Part shown: in pieces, positions 22,138 through 31,438 of the stretch
Layout of the letters: each line of letters begins with the position of its first letter
How positions within the stretch are numbered: position 1 is the stretch's first letter
From: Paraglaciecola algarum
Lineage (GTDB): Bacteria > Pseudomonadota > Gammaproteobacteria > Enterobacterales > Alteromonadaceae
Assembly (NCBI RefSeq): GCF_021532655.1
Contig: NZ_JAKGAS010000001.1
Span: 744,001-808,000 of the forward strand
Reading direction: 5' to 3'
Length of the DNA: 64,000 bases
Notes under the pieces: model-generated
Told to the model about the DNA's origin: nothing
The model's input: the letters and a program-made list of their open reading frames with translations, nothing else
Databases searched by the model: none
Translations under genes and position numbers: made by a program

Positions 22138-23091
22138 ATGAATAAAATTAATAGGTTTAGCGCTTATATAATTTTGATGTTAGCGTTGAGTGCTAGTGCT
22201 AGTGCTAGTGCTCGTTCGAATCAGTTTGTTGCTATTCCTGAGCAAGCCAAACGCTTAGTATTTATTGGTGATAGCATTACCTATTCTGGCGAATATGTAG
22301 CCTATTTTGAATCTTACTTAAGTGTTGCTTCACCCAATAGACAGCTAGAGATTATTAATATAGGGCTACCCAGTGAAACCGTTTCAGGCCTGTCAGAAGT
22401 TGGCCATGCAAAAGGTGATTTTCCTAGGCCTGATGCTAAAGAAAGATTACAACCTAGCTTAAATAAACTTAAACCAGATATAGTGTTTTCTTGTTATGGT
22501 ATGAATGACGGGATCTATTTACCCTTCAATCAAGCTAGGTTCACAGCTTTTAAAAATGGTATTAACAACTTGCACAAAACAGTGTTAGCCTCTGGCGCTG
22601 AAGTCGTTCATATAACACCACCTGACTACGACGCTATAATAGATAGTGCATATTCAGTAGTTTTAGATCACTATTCGAATTGGTTGATATCAAAACAGCA
22701 TGATGAACACTGGCAGGTGATAGATGTTCATTTTCCTATGCAGCTTTCACTTCAAACCCAACGCAAGCAAAATAAGCATTTTTACTATTCCAAAGATGGG
22801 ATCCATCCTAATCCCGATGGACATTGGCAAATTGCCAAAGCACTGCTAAACAGCATGGGTTACCCAGTTGAGGATACGTTTGAAGACAGTATAAAAAAGC
22901 TAAACCCTTCTATTCAGGTTAATGAGTTATTCGAGTTAGTAAAAAAACGTCAAACAATTATCAAAGACGCGTATCTAGCCGAAATAGGCCACAAACGTCC
23001 AAGAATGAAGCAAGGCATGCCATTGTCTGAAGCGTTAATAAAAGGGCAGCGTTTAAATAATAAGATAAATAAATTAGTCACCCTATATTAG
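22138..23091 (+). CDS. SGNH/GDSL hydrolase, exported
   Basis: A 317-residue exported esterase-like protein. Block I is FIGDSITYSGEY with the catalytic Ser, block III is CYGMNDG with the Asn, and block V is KDGIHPNPDGHW with the Asp-x-x-His-type pair, so the catalytic set is complete. Such enzymes remove acetyl or other acyl groups from polysaccharides. ATG 22138 is chosen over the upstream frame start at 22120 because it opens a normal signal peptide. The signal contains a hexanucleotide repeat encoding alternating Ser-Ala. It follows the GH29 region on the same strand, suggesting a role in deacylating the same glycan. Confidence 0.85.
   Translation: MNKINRFSAYIILMLALSASASASARSNQFVAIPEQAKRLVFIGDSITYSGEYVAYFESYLSVASPNRQLEIINIGLPSETVSGLSEVGHAKGDFPRPDAKERLQPSLNKLKPDIVFSCYGMNDGIYLPFNQARFTAFKNGINNLHKTVLASGAEVVHITPPDYDAIIDSAYSVVLDHYSNWLISKQHDEHWQVIDVHFPMQLSLQTQRKQNKHFYYSKDGIHPNPDGHWQIAKALLNSMGYPVEDTFEDSIKKLNPSIQVNELFELVKKRQTIIKDAYLAEIGHKRPRMKQGMPLSEALIKGQRLNNKINKLVTLY
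22189..22212 (+). repeat. Hexanucleotide microsatellite (AGTGCT)4 inside signal peptide
   Basis: Four exact AGTGCT units encode Ser-Ala four times just before the predicted signal cleavage region. The unit is in frame, so copy-number change would alter signal length without a frameshift. Confidence 0.9.
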
Positions 23092-23109
23092 TTGCCTGGG
23101 TATTATTTT

Positions 23110-25149
23110 TTAAGTGCTAACAAGATCCAAAAACTTATCGAGCTTGAGGGGCTTTGAAAGAAAGTACCCTTGTACCATATTGCAATGCGTACCTTGTAGA
23201 AAGCTAAGTTGCTCTTGTGTTTCAATGCCCTCAGCTACTGTTTTAAGGTCAAATGACTGAGCAATCGATAACATAGTATTAACCATAGTGACCTTGGCTA
23301 TATTTGTGGCATGGAGGTCGTCAATAAATGATTTGTCAATCTTGAGGCTATTTACGGGGTAATGCATTAATTGGTTGAATGCAGTGTAACCTGTACCGAA
23401 GTCATCAAGACTTAGCTTGACACCTAGTGCTTTAATTTCTTGTAGTCTAGTTATCGCAGTCTTATTTATATCGACAAGACTTGTTTCGGTTATCTCCAAT
23501 TCAATTTGAGTAGGCTTGACTTTATATTTATTTAATAATGATTGGAGTTTTGAAACAAATTCTGAATGATTTAGTTCAACAGCTGAAATATTTATACAAT
23601 AAACTAATCCGGCAAAGGGGAGTGTGTCTTTATTTTGCTGCAATATTTTTAGTGTGGTCTCAATAACCCACATGTCTATGTCATGTATAATGTTAAACTC
23701 TTCCGCAATTGGAATAAAAACGTCTGGCCCAACACCTTCAAGGTTTGTGGCGTCACAGCGTAACAATACTTCAACCTGAGTTATGCTTAGAGTTTTGCAG
23801 TCATATATTGGCATAAAGTTTAAGTGAAAGGATTGGAGGCTAATTGCGTTTCTTAATTTTTCTGCAGTATTCTTCCTAAAGTATTTATTTTTCTCAATTT
23901 CTTCATCAAATACTTTAAACTGATTTTTCCCTTGTTTTTTGGCAACATACATAGCCATGTCAGCTTTATCTATCAAAGCTTCAATATCATCAGTTAGCTT
24001 AATTGCATGCACTATGCCCATACTCAGGCTTACTTTTAATGTGCATGTTTTTAAGTTCATGGGTAAATTTACATTAGTAATTAATGCTTTCGCGAAAATC
24101 TCAATTTGGCTAGATTTTAAATTAAACACCACAATTGCAAATTCATCTCCGGCTAATCTGAACACCCTGTTTTGTGTGTTATGTGCAAAATATTGTTTAG
24201 ATGTCTTTTGTATTCTCCGTGTAAACTCTTGTAACAGAGAATCACCTGCATTGTGGCCATATTTATCATTAATTTTTTTAAAATCATCTAAATCCAAATA
24301 AAATACGGTTATAGACTCTTGTTTGTAATACCTATTTAAGTTCTTGTCGACCCATTTCATCAAGCCTCGTCTATTGGAGCAACCAGTTAATCCATCTGTG
24401 GTGGCCATTAATTTTAAGTGCTGAGCATTATTTTGCATTAAAACCATTATTAAAATAAGCCAGAAGCCTAATATAAAGCTTAATAGTGTTGGTTCTGTAA
24501 TTATTTCCCCTCTTAAAATGAATCTATTTACACTTATTTCATAGTCACTAATTTTGCTTATTTCATTGGGTAATATTTCAATAAAAGGAACGTTCGTATA
24601 TTCTGTGTGGGATTGTTCTGAAGGTATATTGTACCTTTCAATCCACCAATCTTCGACGCTGAAAGAGGATAACGGCATTGCAGAGGTTGTTTTATCAAAC
24701 TGGGGCTCAAAAGCTATTGAGTTATATTTTAATGACCCATAGTCTCCTTTTTTAGTGTACGAACTTTTATAGTTTCTTATTGATACCCTTAAGTTCGGGT
24801 TTCCTAATGGTGCGGTATAGTCTAAGTCCATATCTAAAAATTGATACTTAGATAAGTCTCTACCATGCATGAGGTCAAGGAAATCACCTGTGTTGCTAAG
24901 CAATATTGTAAAAGCGCAGTAATTATCTAACTCGTTATATAAAACTTTACATTTTAGTACATGCGTATTGTTATTCGTTGTTAGGGTTTGATTTATATTT
25001 GCAGAAGCATTTCCGTAAACACTAGTGTGGTTTTTAGGGGAGAGTAGGTCTAATTGAATATTAAATAAGCCAATTTTATATGCTGCAACTAAAAATATAG
25101 ATACAAATAGCGATATGAATATTATTGTGTTTCGCAGCTTGGGGGTCAT
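23110..25149 (-). CDS. GGDEF-EAL cyclic-di-GMP signalling protein, membrane-bound
   Basis: A 679-residue inner-membrane protein. An N-terminal helix (~10-26), a ~190-residue periplasmic sensor and a second helix (~222-240) precede the GGDEF domain (~250-405) and the EAL domain (~430-675). The GGDEF signature is AGDEF, a functional variant in many cyclases, with no RxxD inhibitory site just before it. The EAL signature is EVLLR. The other catalytic segments (DDFGTGYTAFNQL, LKIDKSFI, VAEGIETQEQL, QGYFLSKPL) are intact, so phosphodiesterase activity is likely and cyclase activity possible. It probably controls attachment or motility. It is not evidently part of the carbohydrate unit. Confidence 0.93.
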   Translation of the reverse strand: MTPKLRNTIIFISLFVSIFLVAAYKIGLFNIQLDLLSPKNHTSVYGNASANINQTLTTNNNTHVLKCKVLYNELDNYCAFTILLSNTGDFLDLMHGRDLSKYQFLDMDLDYTAPLGNPNLRVSIRNYKSSYTKKGDYGSLKYNSIAFEPQFDKTTSAMPLSSFSVEDWWIERYNIPSEQSHTEYTNVPFIEILPNEISKISDYEISVNRFILRGEIITEPTLLSFILGFWLILIMVLMQNNAQHLKLMATTDGLTGCSNRRGLMKWVDKNLNRYYKQESITVFYLDLDDFKKINDKYGHNAGDSLLQEFTRRIQKTSKQYFAHNTQNRVFRLAGDEFAIVVFNLKSSQIEIFAKALITNVNLPMNLKTCTLKVSLSMGIVHAIKLTDDIEALIDKADMAMYVAKKQGKNQFKVFDEEIEKNKYFRKNTAEKLRNAISLQSFHLNFMPIYDCKTLSITQVEVLLRCDATNLEGVGPDVFIPIAEEFNIIHDIDMWVIETTLKILQQNKDTLPFAGLVYCINISAVELNHSEFVSKLQSLLNKYKVKPTQIELEITETSLVDINKTAITRLQEIKALGVKLSLDDFGTGYTAFNQLMHYPVNSLKIDKSFIDDLHATNIAKVTMVNTMLSIAQSFDLKTVAEGIETQEQLSFLQGTHCNMVQGYFLSKPLKLDKFLDLVST

Positions 25150-25346
25150 ACATCAACCTTAAAATTAAGCGTTAAATCCTACGTACTCTTCATTTATCCG
25201 CTTATTTTAAATTGAAGTCAAGTATGGGTTAAAGTCGGTGGTACTCGCTGTTTCATTAACCAAATGGCTAATAAAGTTTTAGCTTTAATTAGTGGCGTAT
25301 TAATTTACACTTAGTTATATCTACTATTTTTAACTACACAAATCCT

Positions 25347-25958
25347 ATGATTATAGACCTAATAAATGAAAGTCCTAGTCGTGTTTATCACACCATGATC
25401 CAAACTTTGATCCCAAGACCAGTGGCTTGGGTGTTATCAGAAAATGAAAATATGTCGTTAAATTTGGCTCCATTTTCGTATTTTAGCGCTGTGTCGAGCG
25501 ATCCACCTCTTATAATGTTGTCTATTGGCAAAAAGCCTAATGGTGATCTAAAAGATACCCGTTTAAATATTATTGAACGTGAAAAATTTGTGGTGCATAT
25601 TGCCCACAGGGAATTAGCCCAAAGTGTCACCAATAGTGCAGCTGGTTTTGACAAAGGGCAATCTGAGGTCGAAGAATTGGGTTTAGCAACCACAAGGTTT
25701 GGTGATTTTTTGTTGCCTAGGTTGCAAGATTGCAGAGTGGCTTATGCCTGTGAAAAGTATCGAGTAGAAGATATTACAAGTAACCAAGCTATGATCTTAG
25801 GTTTGGTAAAGGCTATCTATGTTAATGATGAAATAATATTGCCTAGTGAGAATGATAAGCTGAAATTGGATCCTAAAAAACTGGATGCCATTGGTCGGTT
25901 AGGGGGGGATGATTACGGTTATTTGGGTCAAGTAGAAGAAATTACTCGACCAAAATAA
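25347..25958 (+). CDS. Flavin reductase-like, FMN-binding split-barrel protein
   Basis: A 203-residue cytoplasmic protein of the DIM6/NTAB flavin reductase-like family. Typical segments are LIPRPVAWVLSENE near the start, NLAPFSYFSAVSSDPPLIMLSIG, KDTRLNIIEREKFVVHI and the C-terminal AIGRLGGDDYGYLG. Members bind FMN and reduce it or use it as cofactor; the electron acceptor is not predictable. It might once have served the flavin-dependent halogenase whose remnant lies upstream in the locus, but the distance makes this speculative. It is convergent with the next sulfatase and shares its terminator. Confidence 0.88.
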   Translation: MIIDLINESPSRVYHTMIQTLIPRPVAWVLSENENMSLNLAPFSYFSAVSSDPPLIMLSIGKKPNGDLKDTRLNIIEREKFVVHIAHRELAQSVTNSAAGFDKGQSEVEELGLATTRFGDFLLPRLQDCRVAYACEKYRVEDITSNQAMILGLVKAIYVNDEIILPSENDKLKLDPKKLDAIGRLGGDDYGYLGQVEEITRPK

Positions 25959-25979
25959 CGACTGATTACAAACCAAAAC

Positions 25980-26007
25980 AACCCCATAGAGGCAGTTCTA
26001 TGGGGTT
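25980..26007. terminator. Bidirectional terminator hairpin
   Basis: AACCCCATAGA (25980-25990) pairs perfectly with TCTATGGGGTT (25997-26007) around a 6-base loop, between the convergent flavin-reductase and sulfatase genes. The T-tract is weak on both sides. Confidence 0.65.
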
Positions 26008-26020
26008 ATCGTATATCTAA

Positions 26021-27868
26021 CTAAACAGAACATTTAGTTATATTTGGCAAACCTTTGAGCTGTTTGTTATCAGCACCTTTAGCAAAGCTAGTTAGTTTGT
26101 AGCTGTTAGGTTTCTTCCAGTCGACCTCGACGCGTTCATCTCCTAATACAATGTCAGCTAATTTCTTTCGAAAAAATGCAGCAAGGTCTTGGTATGCGGG
26201 ATCATAGGCTATGTTATTTTGTTCGTTAGGGTCGCAATTTAAATCGTACAATGCCATTTCTACATTTTTAGCACTTGTGGTATAGGCCCACTTAATGTCC
26301 TCACCTGGCTCAAAACCTTGGCCTGGTTTACTATTTTTAGGCCGAGTACGCATTGAAAATGCAAAGCTTTTAGAACGAATAAAGGCTCTAGGTCCCACTA
26401 CATGGTTAATTTCACCTAAAACGTAATCACGTTTCTTGTCACTATCTATTAATACGTCAGCTAGGTTATAACCATCTAAAGGCGTATCAATATTTTCTGG
26501 TTTGATTTGCGCGGCTCCGTAAAGAGTAGGGGCTATATCCACATATTCTACAAAGTTCGAATAGACAGTGTTTGGTGGAAAGGCTTTAGGTGAAGACTCT
26601 GCGACAATCAATATACCTTGGTTAGAGGTATTCCAAGGACTAAACTTTGCTTCAATACCTTGCTCACCGAGTTGCCAACCATGATCACCTACCGTTAAGA
26701 CAATGACATACTCTTGGTTATTTTTATTACTGTATTGCTTAAAGGAATCGATTGCTTCTCCAATTAAAGCATCGCCATAAGCGCAAAAAGCATAATAATC
26801 GGCGATAGCTTGTTGTTTGTCTTTTTCACTAAGTCCACTCATGTCCATTACTTCAGACAGTTTTCTTAGCTGTGGTGGTAATTTTTCTCGCTCTTTAGGT
26901 GAATAGTTAGGGATTTTGTATTCTATATCTTTGAATTTATCCCTGAATGATTTGGGTGGCAATACTGGTGTATGTGGCAAATGAAACCCCAAATTTACCA
27001 TCAATGGTTGACTATTATTTGGACCATTTAAGGTGCGTTTAAAATTAGTTTGATAACTAACATTTGGGTTGGCTAAATATTGCTGGAAGGTTTTAACTAT
27101 ATGACCATCAAGTGTTTCACCGGCTGGTTTAGGTGATACTCCACCTAGTATCATATCGCTATTTTTACGACTGTACGCCCGTAATATATCTAATTTTTGA
27201 TCGATTGATTGACTTGGCTTTGTTGGCACATTTTGCTTAACTAGCCAGCTTTGCTCTATTTTATTATCGGAAAAATAATAGAGTTCTCGGATATTAGTTT
27301 TGCCTTTTGTTTTAACTGTTTCTTTGTAAAAATCAGTCAAGCCATTTTTATTGAGGTCATTCTTGTAACTGACTTCCAAGTCGTAATAATTCATTGAAGA
27401 CCAAGACGGTTTATTTTGCCACTCGTAGACTCGGTAGCCTGACTTGCCAATATTTACGGTTTGGTACCCATTCTCTCTTAATATCTGGGGGATCGGTTTA
27501 GTCGCCAAATCATGCTCATTATGTGTTTGTTCAAAACCGTAACGACCACTGTGGTGAGGGTACAAGCCCATTAACATTGAATCTCTAGATGGAGCGCATG
27601 CAGGAGAATTATTGTAAGCATGAGTAAACATCACCCCACTTTTTGCTAATGCATCAATATTTGGTGAGGCTACAAAACCTAAAGCACTTTCTGAATTACC
27701 TGTGGTTGCATGATTAAATACGGCAATACTGTCAGCTCTTTGGTCATCAGTGACTATCCATAATATGTTTGGTTGTTGTTCAGTACTTTTCGCAAATAGG
27801 CTATTAGTAAAGGAGTAAGTAAGCAGGATACTTAATATCGTTAGTTTAAGTTTAATTTTAATTTTCAT
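26021..27868 (-). CDS. Sulfatase (iduronate-2-sulfatase/N-sulfatase-like subtype), exported
   Basis: A 615-residue type I sulfatase with an N-terminal signal peptide ending near FAKS. The metal-binding residues are in WIVTDDQRAD, the formylglycine motif CAPSR starts at Cys91, and VLTVGDHGWQLGE supplies the second metal cluster. The usual GKWH is replaced by IGKSGYRVYEW, marking a subfamily different from the other sulfatases here. The C-terminal block YDLNCDPNEQNNIAYDP is standard. It is transcribed divergently from the next sulfatase gene across a 254-base AT-rich promoter region in which I see no clear operator. It presumably removes sulfate from a different position or sugar than its neighbours. 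Confidence 0.92.
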   Translation of the reverse strand: MKIKIKLKLTILSILLTYSFTNSLFAKSTEQQPNILWIVTDDQRADSIAVFNHATTGNSESALGFVASPNIDALAKSGVMFTHAYNNSPACAPSRDSMLMGLYPHHSGRYGFEQTHNEHDLATKPIPQILRENGYQTVNIGKSGYRVYEWQNKPSWSSMNYYDLEVSYKNDLNKNGLTDFYKETVKTKGKTNIRELYYFSDNKIEQSWLVKQNVPTKPSQSIDQKLDILRAYSRKNSDMILGGVSPKPAGETLDGHIVKTFQQYLANPNVSYQTNFKRTLNGPNNSQPLMVNLGFHLPHTPVLPPKSFRDKFKDIEYKIPNYSPKEREKLPPQLRKLSEVMDMSGLSEKDKQQAIADYYAFCAYGDALIGEAIDSFKQYSNKNNQEYVIVLTVGDHGWQLGEQGIEAKFSPWNTSNQGILIVAESSPKAFPPNTVYSNFVEYVDIAPTLYGAAQIKPENIDTPLDGYNLADVLIDSDKKRDYVLGEINHVVGPRAFIRSKSFAFSMRTRPKNSKPGQGFEPGEDIKWAYTTSAKNVEMALYDLNCDPNEQNNIAYDPAYQDLAAFFRKKLADIVLGDERVEVDWKKPNSYKLTSFAKGADNKQLKGLPNITKCSV

Positions 27869-28122
27869 TTTTATAGCTCTTTAAAGTTTAATTTCACTAT
27901 GCTTATTGCATCGTATATAAACATGTATTTTTATTTGTAGTTTGTATGTTAGTATCAAATAATTTAAAATTTTGTATTCATTTATGTAAGTATTGTGTAA
28001 ATTTAAGTTATTAAGCTTAAGTGTTCTCCAGGGTTTAATATGTTGGTAGTGAGAATGTTATTGATATTGTGTTTATATATAATTTAAGTAAAATTACATA
28101 TAAATGTTGCTTGAGGTTTTTT

Positions 28123-29949
28123 ATGAAAAGAAGTTTAGTGGTGATCACAGCGATTACTTTGATAATGAGTAGCTGTAATCGTATTAATCATGAATTGGCG
28201 ACACAAGTTAGTCAAACATCAATTACTCAAGCAACAAGTGAACTTAATTCCGCTCACGACAAAACCAATGTAGTCCTTATCTTGATTGACGATCTAAGTC
28301 ATTACGGTGTGACGGCTTATGGTGCAAATCGCCTGCATAGCTACGATAACGAGTTTACTAATAAGGTATTTTCAACACCGAATATCGATGAATTGGCCAA
28401 AGGCGGCTTAAGAGTCGATAGAGCCTTTGCCTATCCCATTTGCGAAAATACTCGTATTGCTTTAATGAGTGGCAAAAATAACGATAGGAATTATTTAAAA
28501 CCAAAATCTCAGCACGCGTCAGACATTACCTTTGGTGATGCGTTTAAACGAGCGGGTTATGCCACTGGTCTGTTTGGTAAGTGGAAACAAACCCGAGGCA
28601 CAAAGGAGATCCACGGCAAAGATTATATCAGCGAGTTTGGCTGGGACGACTACGCAGCTTTTGATGTGGTGGATCAAGGGCAGAGGTTTATCAACCCTAA
28701 TTTAGTGATCAATGGTGAAGTGTTAAATTACAATGGGCGCACCGATCTTGATCCTGAAACTGGGCGTAGATGGTATGGTCCAGACATAGTGAATCGCCAA
28801 GCATTACGTTTTATAGAAAACAACCAAGACAAACCTTTCTTTTTGTATTACCCCATGATCTTGGTACATGATGATCACAAGCCCACACCCGATACAAAGC
28901 CAAATAGTATTTTTGATCAGTTTCCAGAAGTGGCGCAATACAACAACAAGGGTGGAGATGATCGTCAATACTTTCCAGACATGATTGAATACATGGATAA
29001 ACTTATTGGCAAGGTGGTAAATAAACTTGAGCAACAAGGATTACGTGAGAACACCCTAATTGTTGTTATGGGTGATAATGGCACAAAAGAGACTTTTGGC
29101 CACGTACTGGCCGATGGTTCAATTTATCCTGGACGTAAAGGGGGCAATGCCGATAATGGTTTACATGTACCACTTGTTTTAAATTACCCTAAACAGATTC
29201 CTGCTAATAGTGATGGTAGTTATCGAACTTACGATGGTTTGGTTAATCTAACTGATGTATATCCTACTATTGCGCAAGCCGCTGGTGTGCCAATGCCTAA
29301 CGCAGAACAAGTTGATGGCATTAGCTTCTGGCCACAAGCTCAGGGCGAAGAAGGAGAACCAAGAAAACACATCTATACCTGGTTTATTGGTAACAATACT
29401 TATAAAGATGTTGATGACTTAGGCATAATTTACGCTTTCAACAAAGACTTTAAACGATACGCTCCAAGTAAGGAGTTCCCTTCAGGACGATTCTTCGATC
29501 TAAGAACTGACCGTTTAGAACGTGTGGGTGACAAAGTGGTTGAAGCAAAATGGGGAATTAAAAGATTCAGTGGTTTACCCTTAGAGTCTTTAACGGCTGA
29601 ACAAAAACAAGGTTATGAATATTTAGGTAAAGTATTAAAACAAAATGAACTCGTGCCTGTCACAAACCTTCGGATTAGCGCACCTCATAAGTCACTGACC
29701 GAAGGTGGCAGTATGCAGTTATCCAGTCATGTATTACCTATTAATGCAAAAAGGCAAGGCGTGGTTTGGAGCTCAAGTGATCCATCAATTGTATCAGTAG
29801 ATAAGTTTGGAGAGGTTACAGGTCATAAAAAAGGTCAAGCAAAAATTAGCATACACTCTTGGCATGATGCCTATCCACTATCGGCCAATAGAGCGCCTAC
29901 TTATTTTAAAGATGGTTTAAGCGCGAGTATTAAACTAGAAGTTAAATAG
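28123..29949 (+). CDS. Sulfatase-like lipoprotein with atypical active-site motif and C-terminal Big2 domain
   Basis: A 609-residue lipoprotein (IMSSC, Cys18). ATG 28123 is chosen because GAGG lies 6 bases upstream; the frame extends further without a good signal. The sulfatase fold is clear (VLILIDDLSHYG, STPNIDELAKGG, VVMGDNGTKETFG). However, the formylglycine site reads CENTR (107-111) rather than C-x-P/A-x-R, and the GKWH segment reads GKWKQT. The last ~90 residues form a bacterial Ig-like (Big2) domain (LRISAPHKSLTEGGSMQLSS, VWSSSDPSIVSVDKFGEVTG), likely for binding or spacing on a surface. It may be a distinct sulfatase subfamily, a hydrolase with another leaving group, or catalytically altered. 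It is followed by a terminator. Confidence 0.85.
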   Translation: MKRSLVVITAITLIMSSCNRINHELATQVSQTSITQATSELNSAHDKTNVVLILIDDLSHYGVTAYGANRLHSYDNEFTNKVFSTPNIDELAKGGLRVDRAFAYPICENTRIALMSGKNNDRNYLKPKSQHASDITFGDAFKRAGYATGLFGKWKQTRGTKEIHGKDYISEFGWDDYAAFDVVDQGQRFINPNLVINGEVLNYNGRTDLDPETGRRWYGPDIVNRQALRFIENNQDKPFFLYYPMILVHDDHKPTPDTKPNSIFDQFPEVAQYNNKGGDDRQYFPDMIEYMDKLIGKVVNKLEQQGLRENTLIVVMGDNGTKETFGHVLADGSIYPGRKGGNADNGLHVPLVLNYPKQIPANSDGSYRTYDGLVNLTDVYPTIAQAAGVPMPNAEQVDGISFWPQAQGEEGEPRKHIYTWFIGNNTYKDVDDLGIIYAFNKDFKRYAPSKEFPSGRFFDLRTDRLERVGDKVVEAKWGIKRFSGLPLESLTAEQKQGYEYLGKVLKQNELVPVTNLRISAPHKSLTEGGSMQLSSHVLPINAKRQGVVWSSSDPSIVSVDKFGEVTGHKKGQAKISIHSWHDAYPLSANRAPTYFKDGLSASIKLEVK

Positions 29950-29958
29950 GGTATTACA

Positions 29959-29985
29959 AGAGCAACTTAGGTTGCTCTTTTTTGT
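29959..29985 (+). terminator. Rho-independent terminator
   Basis: AGAGCAAC (29959-29966) pairs with GTTGCTCT (29971-29978) around a 4-base loop, followed by TTTTTG. It ends the transcript of the Big2 sulfatase. Confidence 0.85.
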
Positions 29986-30014
29986 TTTGGTCAAAGTATA
30001 GGAATAGAAAAAAT

Positions 30015-31415
30015 ATGAAGTTGTTTATGAGCGCATCTTTAAGTGCTTGCATAGTGATATTTTCAGCTTTTGGAAATGTCCAAGCTGTTCCCGATTTTGA
30101 AAAAGATGATGTGATGGTTTTTGTTGGGGATTCAATAACTCATGGTGGTAGTTACCATAAAGACATCTTTTTGTTTCATGCCACTCGATTTCCAAACAAG
30201 CCATTCAAATACTACAACGCAGGAATTTCGGGAGATACTGCACAAGGTACCATTAAACGTTTTTCACAAGATGTAGCGCTGCATAAACCCACTAAAGCCA
30301 GTATTATGTTGGGGATGAATGATGTAGGAGGGTGGTTGTATCAAACGACTCCTACTAACAAACTACAAAAGGATAAACTTTTACAAGAACAAAAATTAGT
30401 ACGAGAAAAATACTTAACGAATATGCAAGCGTTAATAGATTCCTTTAAGACAATTAACAGTAAAGTTACCCTAATTACACCATCTATCTACGACCAAACA
30501 GCAAAAGTTACGACCCCTAATAATCCCGGTAGAAATGATGAGTTAGCCAATTACGGGACGCACCTTAGTTATTTAGCTGCGATTAATAATACGGCATTGG
30601 TAGATTTTCAAGGGCCAATGTTACACGTTAATCGAAAGTGGCAACAACAAAACCCTTCTTCAAGTATCGTAAGTAACGATCGTGTTCACCCAGGAGAACA
30701 AGGGCATTTTCTAATGGCTTATAGTTTTCTGAAAGCTCAAGGTATGCAAGATAGTCATGTGGCTAAATTTCAGTTTAATGCCGAAGATAATAAAGACTTC
30801 ACAGCGTACAACTGTGCACTAGACGCAGAACCAGTAGTAAATACGACTAGTGTGGTTTTTAGCTGCAAAACTTTAGCACTGCCGTTTCCGCTAAATAGTG
30901 AACAGGAGTTTTTGTTGTTAGATATTTCATTTCAACAAGAAATGAATCAAATGCCTTTCCAAGTGACGGGGCTAAAAGCTGGTGATTATAGTTTGAGTAT
31001 AGGCGGCGTTTTAGTGGGGAAATATACCCACAAACAACTATTAAAGGGAATAGATCTTGGAGCAAACAAGTTAACGCCTATGTATAAACGGGCGTTAAAG
31101 GTGAAAGAGCTAAATGATTTACGAGCTCAAACATCAGGTAAAGTTAGAAATATACAGCATGTAAAGTTCACCATGTTAAGTAAGTATCCTGAAACAGATT
31201 TATCAAACGAGACAATAGTTAAGCAGGTGTTAGTAAAACATTTAGACAAATCTATTGGTAAGCCTTGGCATAGCTATCTACAAGGTGTGGTATCTAGCTA
31301 TTTAGAGTTTGCTAAAGACGAAACACAATTAAGAAAGAATATTGATGCATTATTTAATGAGATTTATCAAATAAATCAAAGTAAAACATTGCAGTGGAAA
31401 TTAGAGAAAATCTAA
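30015..31415 (+). CDS. SGNH/GDSL hydrolase, exported
   Basis: A 466-residue protein. The signal peptide runs to about FGNVQA. The SGNH blocks are FVGDSITHGGSY (Ser), AGISGDTAQGT (Gly), LGMNDVGG (Asn) and NDRVHPGEQGH (Asp/His), all present. About 200 C-terminal residues with no recognised family may form a binding or substrate-shaping region. ATG 30015 is preferred over the TTG at 29982, which falls inside the terminator. It sits between two sulfatases on the same strand, 23 bases before the second, so it and that sulfatase probably form an operon. It likely deacylates the sulfated glycan. Confidence 0.85.
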   Translation: MKLFMSASLSACIVIFSAFGNVQAVPDFEKDDVMVFVGDSITHGGSYHKDIFLFHATRFPNKPFKYYNAGISGDTAQGTIKRFSQDVALHKPTKASIMLGMNDVGGWLYQTTPTNKLQKDKLLQEQKLVREKYLTNMQALIDSFKTINSKVTLITPSIYDQTAKVTTPNNPGRNDELANYGTHLSYLAAINNTALVDFQGPMLHVNRKWQQQNPSSSIVSNDRVHPGEQGHFLMAYSFLKAQGMQDSHVAKFQFNAEDNKDFTAYNCALDAEPVVNTTSVVFSCKTLALPFPLNSEQEFLLLDISFQQEMNQMPFQVTGLKAGDYSLSIGGVLVGKYTHKQLLKGIDLGANKLTPMYKRALKVKELNDLRAQTSGKVRNIQHVKFTMLSKYPETDLSNETIVKQVLVKHLDKSIGKPWHSYLQGVVSSYLEFAKDETQLRKNIDALFNEIYQINQSKTLQWKLEKI

Positions 31416-31438
31416 GTTATTTAGGACCTATATACTTT

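Noticed and set aside
23110..25149. Calling the GGDEF-EAL protein catalytically dead because of AGDEF and EVL
   Set aside because: Both variants occur in active enzymes and the remaining catalytic segments are intact.
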